Shown: piece after piece, positions 16,481 to 25,015 of the stretch | Position numbering within the stretch: the stretch's first letter is position 1 | How the letters are laid out: every line of letters starts with the position of its first letter | Assembly: GCF_900111255.1 (NCBI RefSeq) | Contig: NZ_FOGP01000006.1 | Span: forward strand, 1 to 64,000 | Source: Parafannyhessea umbonata | GTDB lineage: Bacteria; Actinomycetota; Coriobacteriia; Coriobacteriales; Atopobiaceae | Direction of reading: 5' to 3' | DNA length: 64,000 nt | The notes under the pieces: model-generated | What the model was told of the DNA's origin: nothing | Seen by the model: only the letters and a program-made list of their open reading frames with translations | Database searches by the model: none | Made by a program: the position numbers and the translations under genes

Positions 16481-19045
16481 CTAGTTCTTGCGATACGGCG
16501 TGTGGGCTATCGGCAGGCTCTGGCGGAACTCGCCGTCAAGGCGATAGTACGCGCCCGCGCAGGCCGGTGCCGTGGGAATCATGCACAGCTCGCCGCAGCC
16601 CTTGGCGCCCAGCGAGAACGGCAGCCTGTCCTTCTTGTCCGGCTTGCACAGGATGACCTCGAGCTCCGGCGCGTCAGTCGCGCGAATGAAGCCGATGGTG
16701 CCGAACTTGCTCTTCGGCAGGCCGTCCACGCACTCGAACTTCTCGGTCACGCCGTAGCCGATGCCCATGACCATGCCGCCCTCGATCTGCCCCTCGACGG
16801 ACTGGACGTTGACGGGCGTGCCGACATCGAAGGCCGAGACCGCCTTCTTGATGCGGCGCGTCTCCTCGTCGAGGATGATCAGCTGGGTTCCATAGGAGTA
16901 GCTCACGTGGCTGATGGGGTTGTCCTTGATTGCGCCCAGGGGGTCGGTCTTCGCGGAGTACTCGCCGAAGAACTCCTGTCCCTCGAGGTCGGCCACGGTC
17001 TTCCCGCCCTCGAGCGCGCACTTGAGCTTCTCGCCCACGCGACGCGCGGCCTCGCCGGTGACGACGGTCTGACGCGAGGCGGTCGAGGTGCCCGAGTCGG
17101 GCGTGCGGATGGTGTCGGGGTCCTCGTAGACGAACAGTGCCGGGTCGAGGTGCGTGACGTGGCAGATCTCGGTCAGCACCATCTGGCCGATGCCCTGCCC
17201 CATGCATGCCGCGGAGGTGCGGATGTGGATCTTGCCCTGCTCGACGCTGAGCAGCACGCGGCCGATGTCCATCTTGCCCATGCCCGTGCCTGAGTTCTTG
17301 AAGCCGCAGGCGATGCCGACGCAGGGGTTCGCGTAGTACTCGTCGCGCACGGCGTCGAGCGTCGCCTCGAAGTTGGTGTCGGGCTCTGCGATCTGGCCGT
17401 TGGGCAGGCGGTCGCCCGGCTTGATGCAGTTGCGGCGGCGGATCTCCCACGGGTCGATGCCCACCATCTCGGCGAGGAGGTTGATGTTCATCTCGGTCGC
17501 GAAGCAGCTCTGCGCCGCCCCGAAGCCGCGGAAGGCTCCGGACACCACGTTGTTGGTGTAGACCGACATACCAAAGATGTCGAGATTCTGGTAGTTGTAG
17601 GGGCCGGCCGCATGGGTGCAGGCGCGCTCGAGGACGGGGCCGCCCAGAGACGCATAGGCGCCCGTATCGGCAATGATGACGCCCTTCATGGCGGTGAGCT
17701 TGCCGTTCTCGTCACACGCGGTGGTGAACTCCATCTCCATGGGATGGCGCTTGACGTGGTAGTCGAGCGACTCCTGGCGCGTGTACTTCACCTTGACCGG
17801 GCGCTTGAGCACCCAGGCCATGAGCGCTGCGTAGGGCTGGACCGACATGTCCTCCTTACCGCCGAAGCCGCCACCGACCAGCGGCTGGTGGCAGTGGACC
17901 TTCTTGGGGTCGAGCTGCAGCATCTTGGCGCACTCGCGACGCACGTCGTAGATGGACTGGCAGGTCGAATAGATAAGAAGCCCGTCGCCCTCGGGCATGG
18001 CAAGGCAGCTCTCCGGTTCCATGAAGCCGTGCTCCTGCCATCCCGTCTTGTACTTGCGCGTGACGACGTACTTGGAGTTGCGGATGGCCTCGTCGGCATT
18101 GCCGCGCTTGAGGCTCGCGCGGCTCATCACGTTGCCGTCCTCGTGGATCATCGGGGCGTCGCCGCGGAGTGCGTCAAAGGGGTTGGTGACGGCGGGAAGC
18201 TCGGTGTAGTCAACCTCGACCAGCTTGACGAGCTCATCGAGGGCGTCCTTGTTCTCGGACGCGACGACGGCGATGACGTTGCCGACGTACTTGGTGACGT
18301 CGCCCTCGCCCATCATGACGTCCCAGTCCTGCTTGATGTGGCCGATGACGTTGCAGGGAACGTCCTTCTTGGTCAGCACGCGTAGGCAGTCAGGGTGCGC
18401 CTCGGCGCGGCTCACGTCGACCCTCTCGATACGTGCGCGCGGGTACTTCGAGAAAACGCACTTTGCAAAGACCATGCCCTCGGGACGCAGGTCGTCGACG
18501 AACTTGCCGGTGCCGTTGACCTTGCTCACGGCGTCGATGCGCTTGGCGTGCTGGTCCATCTCGAGCGTCTTGGGCGCGGGCGGAATCTCCTTGTGCTCGC
18601 GGAAGAACTCGGCCGCCATGAGGATGGCGTTCTCGATCTTGGCATAGCCGGTGCAGCGGCAGAGGTTGCCGCGGATGGCCTTCTTGACGTCCTCGCGCGT
18701 CGGGTTGAGGTCGACGTCGAGCAGGCTCTTGGCCGAGATGATCATGCCGGGGATGCAGAAGCCACACTGGACGGCGCCCGCCTCGGCAAAGCAGTGCTCG
18801 TAGACGCGCATCTCGTCGGCGGGTATGCCCTCGACGGTAACGACGTGCTTGCCCTCGAGCCTGCTGAGCCTCGCGGTGCAGGCCTTGGTCTTCTTGCCGT
18901 CCACCAGCACCGTGCACGTGCCGCAGACGCCCTCGCTGCAGCCGTCCTTTGCCGCCGTCAGGCCCAGGTCCTCGCGCAGGAAGCTCAGCAGTTGCTTGTC
19001 CTCCTCGCAGCTGTATTCCTTACCGTTAACGAACAACGTGTGCAT
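16481..19045 (-). CDS. fused [2Fe-2S]-molybdenum hydroxylase, selenium-dependent xanthine dehydrogenase type
   Basis: An 854-residue fusion. Residues 1-160 form a two-cluster ferredoxin domain (CSEGVCGTCTVLVDG.KTKAC; CGFCIPGM; LCRCTGY). Residues about 170-854 are the Mo-binding domains with GGGFGGKEDMSVQPYAAL, GAFRGFGAAQSCF, SAACMGQGIGQM and the catalytic-glutamate loop LGAKGCGELCMIPTAP near 823. No FAD domain is fused; the neighbouring FAD subunit (19124-19942) may serve it. This layout matches the selenium-dependent xanthine dehydrogenase family that co-occurs with YqeB/YqeC. GAAGGAG precedes the ATG. Xanthine, purine or nicotinate-like heterocycles are possible substrates; context favours purines. 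Confidence 0.9.
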   Translation of the reverse strand: MHTLFVNGKEYSCEEDKQLLSFLREDLGLTAAKDGCSEGVCGTCTVLVDGKKTKACTARLSRLEGKHVVTVEGIPADEMRVYEHCFAEAGAVQCGFCIPGMIISAKSLLDVDLNPTREDVKKAIRGNLCRCTGYAKIENAILMAAEFFREHKEIPPAPKTLEMDQHAKRIDAVSKVNGTGKFVDDLRPEGMVFAKCVFSKYPRARIERVDVSRAEAHPDCLRVLTKKDVPCNVIGHIKQDWDVMMGEGDVTKYVGNVIAVVASENKDALDELVKLVEVDYTELPAVTNPFDALRGDAPMIHEDGNVMSRASLKRGNADEAIRNSKYVVTRKYKTGWQEHGFMEPESCLAMPEGDGLLIYSTCQSIYDVRRECAKMLQLDPKKVHCHQPLVGGGFGGKEDMSVQPYAALMAWVLKRPVKVKYTRQESLDYHVKRHPMEMEFTTACDENGKLTAMKGVIIADTGAYASLGGPVLERACTHAAGPYNYQNLDIFGMSVYTNNVVSGAFRGFGAAQSCFATEMNINLLAEMVGIDPWEIRRRNCIKPGDRLPNGQIAEPDTNFEATLDAVRDEYYANPCVGIACGFKNSGTGMGKMDIGRVLLSVEQGKIHIRTSAACMGQGIGQMVLTEICHVTHLDPALFVYEDPDTIRTPDSGTSTASRQTVVTGEAARRVGEKLKCALEGGKTVADLEGQEFFGEYSAKTDPLGAIKDNPISHVSYSYGTQLIILDEETRRIKKAVSAFDVGTPVNVQSVEGQIEGGMVMGIGYGVTEKFECVDGLPKSKFGTIGFIRATDAPELEVILCKPDKKDRLPFSLGAKGCGELCMIPTAPACAGAYYRLDGEFRQSLPIAHTPYRKN

Positions 19046-19123
19046 GAGTTAACTCCTTCGGGATGAAGAGGGACGCCCCTTCCGGAGCGTCCCCGAAGTA
19101 CGCTTGCTCAGGGGTGCTCCGGC

Positions 19124-19942
19124 CTAGATGCCCTTGCTGGCCAGGAAGTCGCCCAGAAGGTTCAGGCAGACGTCCTTGCGATACTCGGCGCTGACGCGGC
19201 CGCGGGTGAGCTGCATGCGCTCGGCATAGGACGCGATGACCTTCTCACTTGCACCCCTTGCCTCCTCGACGGTCCTGCCCACAAGCTGCGCCTCGAGGTC
19301 GGGATAGCGCAGAACCGTCCCAGAGACCGCACCGAATGCGCAGGTGAAGCGCGTGATGACGCCATCCTCGACGCTCAGCAGACCACCAAAGGAGACACGA
19401 GAGATCGCCAGGGCCTGGCGCCCGCCCACCTTGTGGTAGTAGTAGTCGTCGATGCCCAGCTTGGGCAGCAGGACCTCGAGGATGAGCTCGTCAGGGGCGA
19501 GGTCGAGCTCCTTGCGGCCCTTGTAGAACCGTTCGACGGGTATGACGCGCTCGCCACGCACGCTGGCCACGCAAATCTTGGCGCCCGTCGCGTACTCGAC
19601 CAGGACGGAGTCGGCCTTGGCCGAGCCGTTGCCCAGGTTCCCGCCGAAGGTTCCAGCGTTGCGGATGGCCGGAGCCGCGATGCGCGAGACGGCCTCCTTC
19701 ATGAACTGGGGAACCAGCGGGCTCGCGAGCGCCTCCGTGAAGGTGACGGCAGCACCGATGCGCACGTACTCGTCATCCTCGCTGATGTTGCGAAGCTCGG
19801 GAAGCTTGCCAACGAACAGGTAGGTCTGGTTGGGCTTGTCCTGCACCATGAGGTCGGTACCACCAGCGTAGGGGACGACGTCGTGCTTGCTGAGCAGGTC
19901 GAGTGCCTCGTCCAGGTTCTGGGGATAGAATCCGTTTACCAT
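19124..19942 (-). CDS. molybdenum hydroxylase FAD-binding subunit (YgfM/XdhB-like)
   Basis: 272 residues of the FAD-binding medium-chain family: YAGGTDLMV near residue 25, the FAD loop IAAPAIRNAGTFGGNLGNGSAKAD near 88-111, and a C-terminal CO dehydrogenase flavoprotein-like region. It overlaps the 2Fe-2S gene by 7 nt, giving a Mo/2Fe-2S/FAD operon in the order 20410, 19936, 19124. It could also shuttle electrons for the fused enzyme encoded 78 nt downstream. Confidence 0.93.
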   Translation of the reverse strand: MVNGFYPQNLDEALDLLSKHDVVPYAGGTDLMVQDKPNQTYLFVGKLPELRNISEDDEYVRIGAAVTFTEALASPLVPQFMKEAVSRIAAPAIRNAGTFGGNLGNGSAKADSVLVEYATGAKICVASVRGERVIPVERFYKGRKELDLAPDELILEVLLPKLGIDDYYYHKVGGRQALAISRVSFGGLLSVEDGVITRFTCAFGAVSGTVLRYPDLEAQLVGRTVEEARGASEKVIASYAERMQLTRGRVSAEYRKDVCLNLLGDFLASKGI

Positions 19943-20409
19943 AGTCCGTTGCCCTCCTTTGCAGCGGCCAGCACTGCGTTGACGATGGCGTTATAGCCCG
20001 TGCAGCGGCACAGGTTGCCCGACATGCCCTCGCGAACCTCGTCCTCGGTGGGATGCGGGTTCTGCGCGAGAACCGATTCGGCCGCCATGACCATGCCCGG
20101 GGTGCAGAAGCCGCACTGGACGGCCGAGAACTGTGCGAACACCTTGTCGAGCACCTTGTAGCGCTCGGTTGTGCGAAAGCCCTCGAGCGTGACGATGTCG
20201 CTGCCCTGGGTCGCGCCCATGGCGACGCAGCAGGAGTTGATCAGCTTGCCGTCCATGAGGACGGAGCACGCGCCACACTCGCCCTCCTTGCAGCCGCACT
20301 TGACGGATTTGCAGTCAAACGTGTCGCGGAGCACGTCCAGCAGACGGTCCGTGGCAGAGCCGCCGTACGAGACGGGCCTGCCGTTCAGGGTGAAAGAAAT
20401 ATCGCTCAT
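19936..20409 (-). CDS. molybdenum hydroxylase [2Fe-2S] subunit
   Basis: A 157-residue small subunit with plant-type ferredoxin cysteines ([23 protein letters not shown], quoted in part, residues ~38-60) and the second cluster (CGFCTPGM and LCRCTGYN, residues ~99-141). It links the Mo and FAD subunits of a XDH-type enzyme. Its ATG directly follows the TAA stop of the Mo subunit, so the genes are coupled. Confidence 0.95.
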   Translation of the reverse strand: MSDISFTLNGRPVSYGGSATDRLLDVLRDTFDCKSVKCGCKEGECGACSVLMDGKLINSCCVAMGATQGSDIVTLEGFRTTERYKVLDKVFAQFSAVQCGFCTPGMVMAAESVLAQNPHPTEDEVREGMSGNLCRCTGYNAIVNAVLAAAKEGNGLW

Positions 20410-22536
20410 TTACGCATCCTCCTCAGCAAGAGCCTTGATGGTGTCCTCGGCGGTGAACGGCGCGTGCTCGAGGCTCACCTTGCCGCCCAGAGCCTGCTCG
20501 ATCGCCTCGACGTAGGCGCCCGGCGCTCCGACCAGGGGCACCTCGCCGGCGCCCTTGGCGCCGTAGGGCCCATCGGGGAACTCGCGGACGTGCAGCTGCA
20601 CGTTGAGGTTCGGCACGTCGACGGTGGTCGGGATCAGGTAGTCCGAGAACGTGTTGTTGCGGATGCGGCCCTTGTCGTCGTAGTTCATGTGCTCGATCGA
20701 CGCATAGCCGATGCCCTGCAGGAAGCCGCCCTCCATCTGGCCCATGACGATGTTGTAGTCAATCGGGGTTCCGACGTCGAAGGAAGCGTAGGCGCCCAGA
20801 ATCTTGGCCTGGCCGGTGAGTGTGTCGACCTCGACCTCGATGGCCTGCGCGCCCCATGCGTAGTCCGGGTAGGCATCGCCCTGGAACTTGTCGAGGTAGA
20901 ACGGAATCATGAAGTCGGGCTCCTTGAAGCGCTCCTCAACGATCTGGTCCTTCCCGTCCTCCCACTCGTTGCGCAGCTTGATGGCGGCGCGGCGCAGGAG
21001 CTCGCCGACGACCATGAGGGACCTGGACGCGACGGTCGGGCCGGAGTCGGGCACGCGGGAGGTGTCCGGGTGGTCGTAGAAGACCTTCTCGAGGGGAAGG
21101 TTGAGCTCGTGCGCGACGATCTTGGGGAAGGTGGTGCGCAGGCCCTGGCCGATCTCACCGTTGGAGGCGAGGACCTCGACCGTGCCGTCCTTGTACTTGT
21201 GCAGGCGCGCGACGGCCTTGATCATGTCGCGCTCGCCCGAGCCGGTGAAACCAGCACCGTGGAAGTGCCACGAGAAGCCGATGCCGCGACGGAAACGCCC
21301 GGTCTGGGGCTTGCTGTACTCCTTGTGCTTGCGCAGCAGGTCGCTTGCCTGGTCGACCTCGGCGAGCATCTCGGGCAGGGGCACGTCGAAGTGGTACAGG
21401 CCAGACGTCGAGGTGGCGTCGCCCTTCTTGACGAGGTTCTGGCGCTTGAACTCGATGCTGTCCACGCCGAGGTCGCGGGCGATGTGGTCCATCAGCATCT
21501 CGACCGCGAAGTAGGTCTGCGGCGCGCCGAAGCCGCGGTAGGCGCCGGTCGGCGTCGTGTTGGTCTTGAGCGCGCGGCCGTGCACGTGGAGGTTGGGGAC
21601 GTTGTAGACGCCGTTTGCGCAGATGATGCCGCGCTGCAGGACGACGGCAGACAGCGTCGTGTAGGCGCCGCCGTTGAACTTGACGTCGATGTCCATGGCC
21701 GTGACCTTGCCGTCCTTTACGGCCGCCTTGTAGTGGCACAGCGACGGGTGGCGCTTGGAGGTGAACTCGAGATCCTCGCGACGGCTGAAGACTACGCGGA
21801 CGGGCTTCTGGCACTTGTGGGCTGCAACGGCCACCTGGCATGCCAGGATGGAGGGGAAGGCCTCCTTGCCGCCGAAGCCACCGCCGGTGACATCCTGGTG
21901 GATGTGGACGTCGGCAGGCCCACAGTTCAGGACGCGCATGACGGCACCGTGCACGTAGTAGGCGCACTGCATGGAGCCGTGCACGAACATGCGGCCGCCC
22001 TCCTCGGGAACGGCCATCATGCCCTGCGTCTCCAAGTAGGCCTGCTCCTGGTAGCCGGTCTGGAACTCCTCGTCGTAGACCTTGTCGGCCCCGGCGAATG
22101 CGGCGTCGAGGTCGCCCTTGCCGTACTCGTAGTTGAAGAAGACCTCGTCAGCCTTCCTCAGATCCAGCATCGGCTCGAGCTCCTCGTAGTCGACCTCGAT
22201 GCGGTCGACGATGTCCTGGCAGACGCCCTCGTCAGGGCCGCAGACCATGCCGATGGGCTCGCCGACGTACTCGACCGTCTCGCGCGCGAAGACCGGCGTG
22301 TCGTCCATGACGATGTTGACGTTGTTGTCGCCCGGCACGTCCGTACGGTCGACGTACGTGTAGCCCTCGGGAAGCTCGGGCAGCCTCACGCCCAGCACCT
22401 TGGCGCGGGCGTACTTCGAGCGAAGAAGCTTTCCGAACAGGCAGCCGTGCATGTCGACGTCGCCGACGTACACGGAGCGCCCCGACATCTTGGGCTCGTG
22501 GTCCTTCTTCGTGACCGAACGTGAAATGTTATGCAA
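20410..22536 (-). CDS. molybdenum hydroxylase Mo-binding subunit
   Basis: 708 residues, XDH-family large subunit: GKLLRSKYARAKVLGV near residue 35, TGGGFGGKEAFPSILACQVA near 235, GAYRGFGAPQTYFAVE near 340, GEIGQGLRTTF near 470, and the catalytic-glutamate loop YGAKGAGEVPLVGAPGAYVEAIEQA near 655-680. The start is a TTG at 22536 with a strong GGAGGG binding site 8 nt upstream; no ATG fits. Substrate is probably a purine or related heterocycle; it is distinct from the fused enzyme and the XdhABC set. Confidence 0.93.
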   Translation of the reverse strand: MHNISRSVTKKDHEPKMSGRSVYVGDVDMHGCLFGKLLRSKYARAKVLGVRLPELPEGYTYVDRTDVPGDNNVNIVMDDTPVFARETVEYVGEPIGMVCGPDEGVCQDIVDRIEVDYEELEPMLDLRKADEVFFNYEYGKGDLDAAFAGADKVYDEEFQTGYQEQAYLETQGMMAVPEEGGRMFVHGSMQCAYYVHGAVMRVLNCGPADVHIHQDVTGGGFGGKEAFPSILACQVAVAAHKCQKPVRVVFSRREDLEFTSKRHPSLCHYKAAVKDGKVTAMDIDVKFNGGAYTTLSAVVLQRGIICANGVYNVPNLHVHGRALKTNTTPTGAYRGFGAPQTYFAVEMLMDHIARDLGVDSIEFKRQNLVKKGDATSTSGLYHFDVPLPEMLAEVDQASDLLRKHKEYSKPQTGRFRRGIGFSWHFHGAGFTGSGERDMIKAVARLHKYKDGTVEVLASNGEIGQGLRTTFPKIVAHELNLPLEKVFYDHPDTSRVPDSGPTVASRSLMVVGELLRRAAIKLRNEWEDGKDQIVEERFKEPDFMIPFYLDKFQGDAYPDYAWGAQAIEVEVDTLTGQAKILGAYASFDVGTPIDYNIVMGQMEGGFLQGIGYASIEHMNYDDKGRIRNNTFSDYLIPTTVDVPNLNVQLHVREFPDGPYGAKGAGEVPLVGAPGAYVEAIEQALGGKVSLEHAPFTAEDTIKALAEEDA

Positions 22537-22556
22537 CTCAGGTCCCTCCTTCGTTC

Positions 22557-23165
22557 CTATTGGTAGAGCCGTACGCAGTCCCTGTATTGCTCAAAGGTGT
22601 CCAGATCGCACCAACAGCCCCGGTCGTCGACGGGCACCGTAACGACCGCGTCCTCGTGCAGACGCCAGAACCCGCGCAGTCCATCCGGACCCGCGTAGTC
22701 CCTGATGGCCGCCACGAAGCGCGCGTCGATCAGGGGCGGATGCTTGCGGTAGCCCCCAAGCGTCGGAAAGACGATCGCGGGGCGGTCCCAGGGCATCGCG
22801 CAGCGCAGCAAGAAGAACGTCTGTCTGTCCACGACGGGCATGTCGCCCGGCAGCAGAAAGAAAGCCTCGCAGTCGGGCAGGCTCGCGAGCCCCAGCTTGA
22901 TGGAGTGGAGCATGTCCGTCGTGGCGAATTCGCGGTTGTAGACCAGACGCAGCTCGGAGTCGGAGTAGCGCCTCCTCAGAAGCCTCTCGACCTCCGCACC
23001 GCGAAAGCCAAGCACCACGACGACGTCGGACGCGCCGCCCTCCAGCAGAGAGTCAACCGTGTTCTCGATCACGGTCCTCCCGCGCAGCGGCATGAGCGGC
23101 TTGTAGCTCCCCATGCGCGACGAGAGGCCCGCGGCAAGCACGAGGCCACTGATGCGTCCCCTCAT
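22557..23165 (-). CDS. mocA: molybdenum cofactor cytidylyltransferase (MocA-like)
   Basis: The 202-residue NTP-transferase has the MobA/MocA motif GLVLAAGLSSRMGSYKPLMPLRGRTVIE (landmark at residues 7-20), LLPGDMPVVD (about 103) and RKHPPLI near 137. It would convert molybdopterin cofactor to the dinucleotide form used by hydroxylases (E. coli YgfJ/MocA). The ATG at 23165 follows AGGGGAGGG. It is 20 nt upstream of the Mo subunit gene, so hydroxylase and cofactor enzyme are co-expressed. Confidence 0.9.
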   Translation of the reverse strand: MRGRISGLVLAAGLSSRMGSYKPLMPLRGRTVIENTVDSLLEGGASDVVVVLGFRGAEVERLLRRRYSDSELRLVYNREFATTDMLHSIKLGLASLPDCEAFFLLPGDMPVVDRQTFFLLRCAMPWDRPAIVFPTLGGYRKHPPLIDARFVAAIRDYAGPDGLRGFWRLHEDAVVTVPVDDRGCWCDLDTFEQYRDCVRLYQ

Positions 23166-23283
23166 GATTCCCTCCCCTCGCAGCTGATCCGGAGCGCCTC
23201 GCAAGGGCACGCCAGAGCGGCGGAGGTAGTCCCCACACGCACGGGACCACAGCGCACCACATTGGCATACGCCCGGCGTATTA

Positions 23284-23340
23284 GCGTTATTTGAACTAAT
23301 GGATAACGCCTAATTCAATTTTGCTAACCATTTGTTTTGC
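23284..23340. promoter_or_regulatory. mocA-hydroxylase operon promoter: ModE-like repeat and 7-5-7 palindrome
   Basis: GCGTTAT (23284-23290) and ATAACGC (23303-23309) form a perfect inverted repeat with a 12-nt spacer and resemble ModE half-sites. Next to it, TGCTAAC-CATTT-GTTTTGC (23322-23340) matches the recurrent purine/selenium palindrome. Both lie 120-175 nt before the mocA start, in an AT-rich stretch, so molybdenum and purine signals may meet here. The rest of 23166-23433 shows no gene. Confidence 0.5.
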
Positions 23341-23427
23341 TCTCAAATACTTTGTGAGAAGTACATGCCGAGCGGCGTGCGAGGGCGCCTGGACGCCGAG
23401 ATAGACACGCCGCCCGTGAGCGCGGCA

Positions 23428-23456
23428 TAAAAACCGCCCCGCAAGATGCGGGGCGG
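23428..23456 (-). terminator. Rho-independent terminator of the nucleotidyltransferase-ModE gene
   Basis: CCGCCCCGCA (23434-23443) and TGCGGGGCGG (23447-23456) form a 10-bp GC stem with a 3-nt loop; on the minus strand it is followed by TTTTTATG. It lies 70 nt after the stop of the gene at 23527-24480. Confidence 0.85.
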
Positions 23457-23526
23457 CGTTGAGATCCGTTGCTCGTTAGTGCCTGCAGCTCGTCGCCGTC
23501 TGCGACCGCGAGTCGCGCGTCCGTCG

Positions 23527-24480
23527 CTATTGGCCGGACGGCCCTTCAGGGGCACGCGCAAAGACGGCGTCGCCGAACAGCTCGTCGAAGCGCCGCTGCG
23601 CGAAGCCGTGGATCTCCTCCTCGTACCTTTGAAACGCATAGGCAAGGCCCAGGCCCTGCTCGGTGAGGGTCGTCTTTCCGCCGCGGCTGCCGCCGTGGCG
23701 GCGTACGACAACGTCGAAGCCGACCTCGTCCTCGAGCTTGTTCACCATGTCCCAGGCCTTCTGGGGCGAAAGCCCGCAGCGCAGGCAGGCCTGGCGGACG
23801 GAGTGAAGGTCCTCGATCAGGAAGAGCAGGAGCTTGAGGCGCGAGTTCATGAAGGGCGTCTCCTTGCCGACGCTCACCTGCACGGAGGGAGCAAGCAGCG
23901 ACGCGTTATGCGTGCGCAGCTGGGCCTGCAGCTGCTCCTCGTCGTGCACGCTCAACAGCACGCCGGCGTCATCCACCGGCACCCTGACGCGGTCGAGGCC
24001 CGAGGCGCCGATGGCACCCCTAAGCCCTTCTCCCCCGTTGTAGGCGAGGATCTTGGAAATGGACTGCGAGCTCACGACGATGGGGTGGCCGCCACGACCC
24101 TCGAAGGTCGGAACGGCCACCTCCGCGTTGGCGTCCAGCAGCGTGCGCAGCGCCTGCGCCGAGAACAACGGCGCGTTGACCGGCGTGAAGACCACCTGCT
24201 CGCACTTGTCCCGCAGATACCCCAGGCCAAGGCGCACCGACGAGAAGAGCTCGGGACGCTCGCACTCCTCGTTGCGCAGGAAGATGACGCCCAGCGAGGC
24301 TACCTGATGGATGACCTCGAGCTCCTCGGCACCCGTCACGATCACGATGGGAAAGACGCCGGCTTGCTGCAGCGTCAGGATGATGCGGCGGACGTTGGTG
24401 ATGGACCCGAGCTTGAACAGGGGCTCCGCGTCCCGCTTGCTCGCTGCGGCAATTACCGCGCCGACCTTTCCAAAACGCAT
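23527..24480 (-). CDS. nucleotidyltransferase-like domain fused to C-terminal ModE-type HTH
   Basis: 317 residues. The N-terminal ~200 residues resemble MobA/MocA NTP-transferases (VGAVIAAASKRDAEPLFKLG, FTPVNAPLFSAQALRTLL, GRGGHPIVV) but the usual GGxSxRMG..K loop is degenerate, so catalysis is doubtful. Residues ~215-300 are a ModE/LysR-like winged helix (LLLFLIEDLHSVRQACLRCGLSPQKAWDMVNKLEDEVG and GGKTTLTEQGLGLA). It could sense nucleotide-cofactor status and regulate transcription. The ATG at 24480 has GGGAGGAG 8 nt upstream. A terminator follows at 23434. Compare the reverse-order fusion at 26484. Confidence 0.85.
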   Translation of the reverse strand: MRFGKVGAVIAAASKRDAEPLFKLGSITNVRRIILTLQQAGVFPIVIVTGAEELEVIHQVASLGVIFLRNEECERPELFSSVRLGLGYLRDKCEQVVFTPVNAPLFSAQALRTLLDANAEVAVPTFEGRGGHPIVVSSQSISKILAYNGGEGLRGAIGASGLDRVRVPVDDAGVLLSVHDEEQLQAQLRTHNASLLAPSVQVSVGKETPFMNSRLKLLLFLIEDLHSVRQACLRCGLSPQKAWDMVNKLEDEVGFDVVVRRHGGSRGGKTTLTEQGLGLAYAFQRYEEEIHGFAQRRFDELFGDAVFARAPEGPSGQ

Positions 24481-24576
24481 GGACCCGCTCCTCCCTGGCC
24501 TGGCGACGAGGCAGCCAGACGCCCATAATTCACAGGTCTCCAATACAAGCACGCGGAAGCCGGCACGGCAAGGCCC

Positions 24577-24957
24577 CTAGCGGCGAGCGACGGCCTTGAT
24601 CTCGACCTTGGCGCCCTTGGGGAGCGCGACGACCTGGAAGGCGGCGCGGGCGGGGTAGGGCTCCTCGAAGAACTCGGCGTAGACCTCGTTCATCGGGCCG
24701 AACTCGTTGATGTCGGTCAGAAGGACGGTGGTCTCGACGACGTCGGCCATGGAGGAGCCGGCAGCCTCGAGGATGTTCTTGACGTTGGTGAGGCTCTGGC
24801 GCGTCTGGCTCTTGATGTCGTCGCCGGCAAACTCGCCGGTCGTGGGATCGACGGGCAGCTGGCCCGAGACGTTGATGGAGCCTGCGGACTCGACCGCCGC
24901 AGAGTAAGGTCCGACCGCTGCGGGTGCCTTGTCGGTGACGATTGCCTTCTTGCTCAT
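24577..24957 (-). CDS. ridA: RidA family enamine/imine deaminase
   Basis: 126 residues with the YjgF/RidA fold landmarks: APAAVGPYSAAV (residues 11-22), INVSGQLPVDP (about 28), QTRQSLTNVKNILEAAG (about 51) and the active-site region PYPARAAFQVVALPKGAKVEIKAVA with the conserved arginine. RidA hydrolyses 2-aminoacrylate-type enamines. YgeX in the same cluster makes such an intermediate from diaminopropionate, which explains its placement. AAGGAG precedes the ATG; it is 58 nt after hyuA. Confidence 0.93.
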   Translation of the reverse strand: MSKKAIVTDKAPAAVGPYSAAVESAGSINVSGQLPVDPTTGEFAGDDIKSQTRQSLTNVKNILEAAGSSMADVVETTVLLTDINEFGPMNEVYAEFFEEPYPARAAFQVVALPKGAKVEIKAVARR

Positions 24958-25015
24958 GCTCGAACTCCTTCTTCTCTCTTCGGCCGCACGGGCGGCCACG
25001 TTGTGGATGGGCGTG

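Noticed and set aside
20053-22524. Long plus-strand frame (~823 codons) opposite the three-subunit hydroxylase genes
   Set aside because: Same shadow effect; it spans two real minus-strand genes and shows no recognisable domain.
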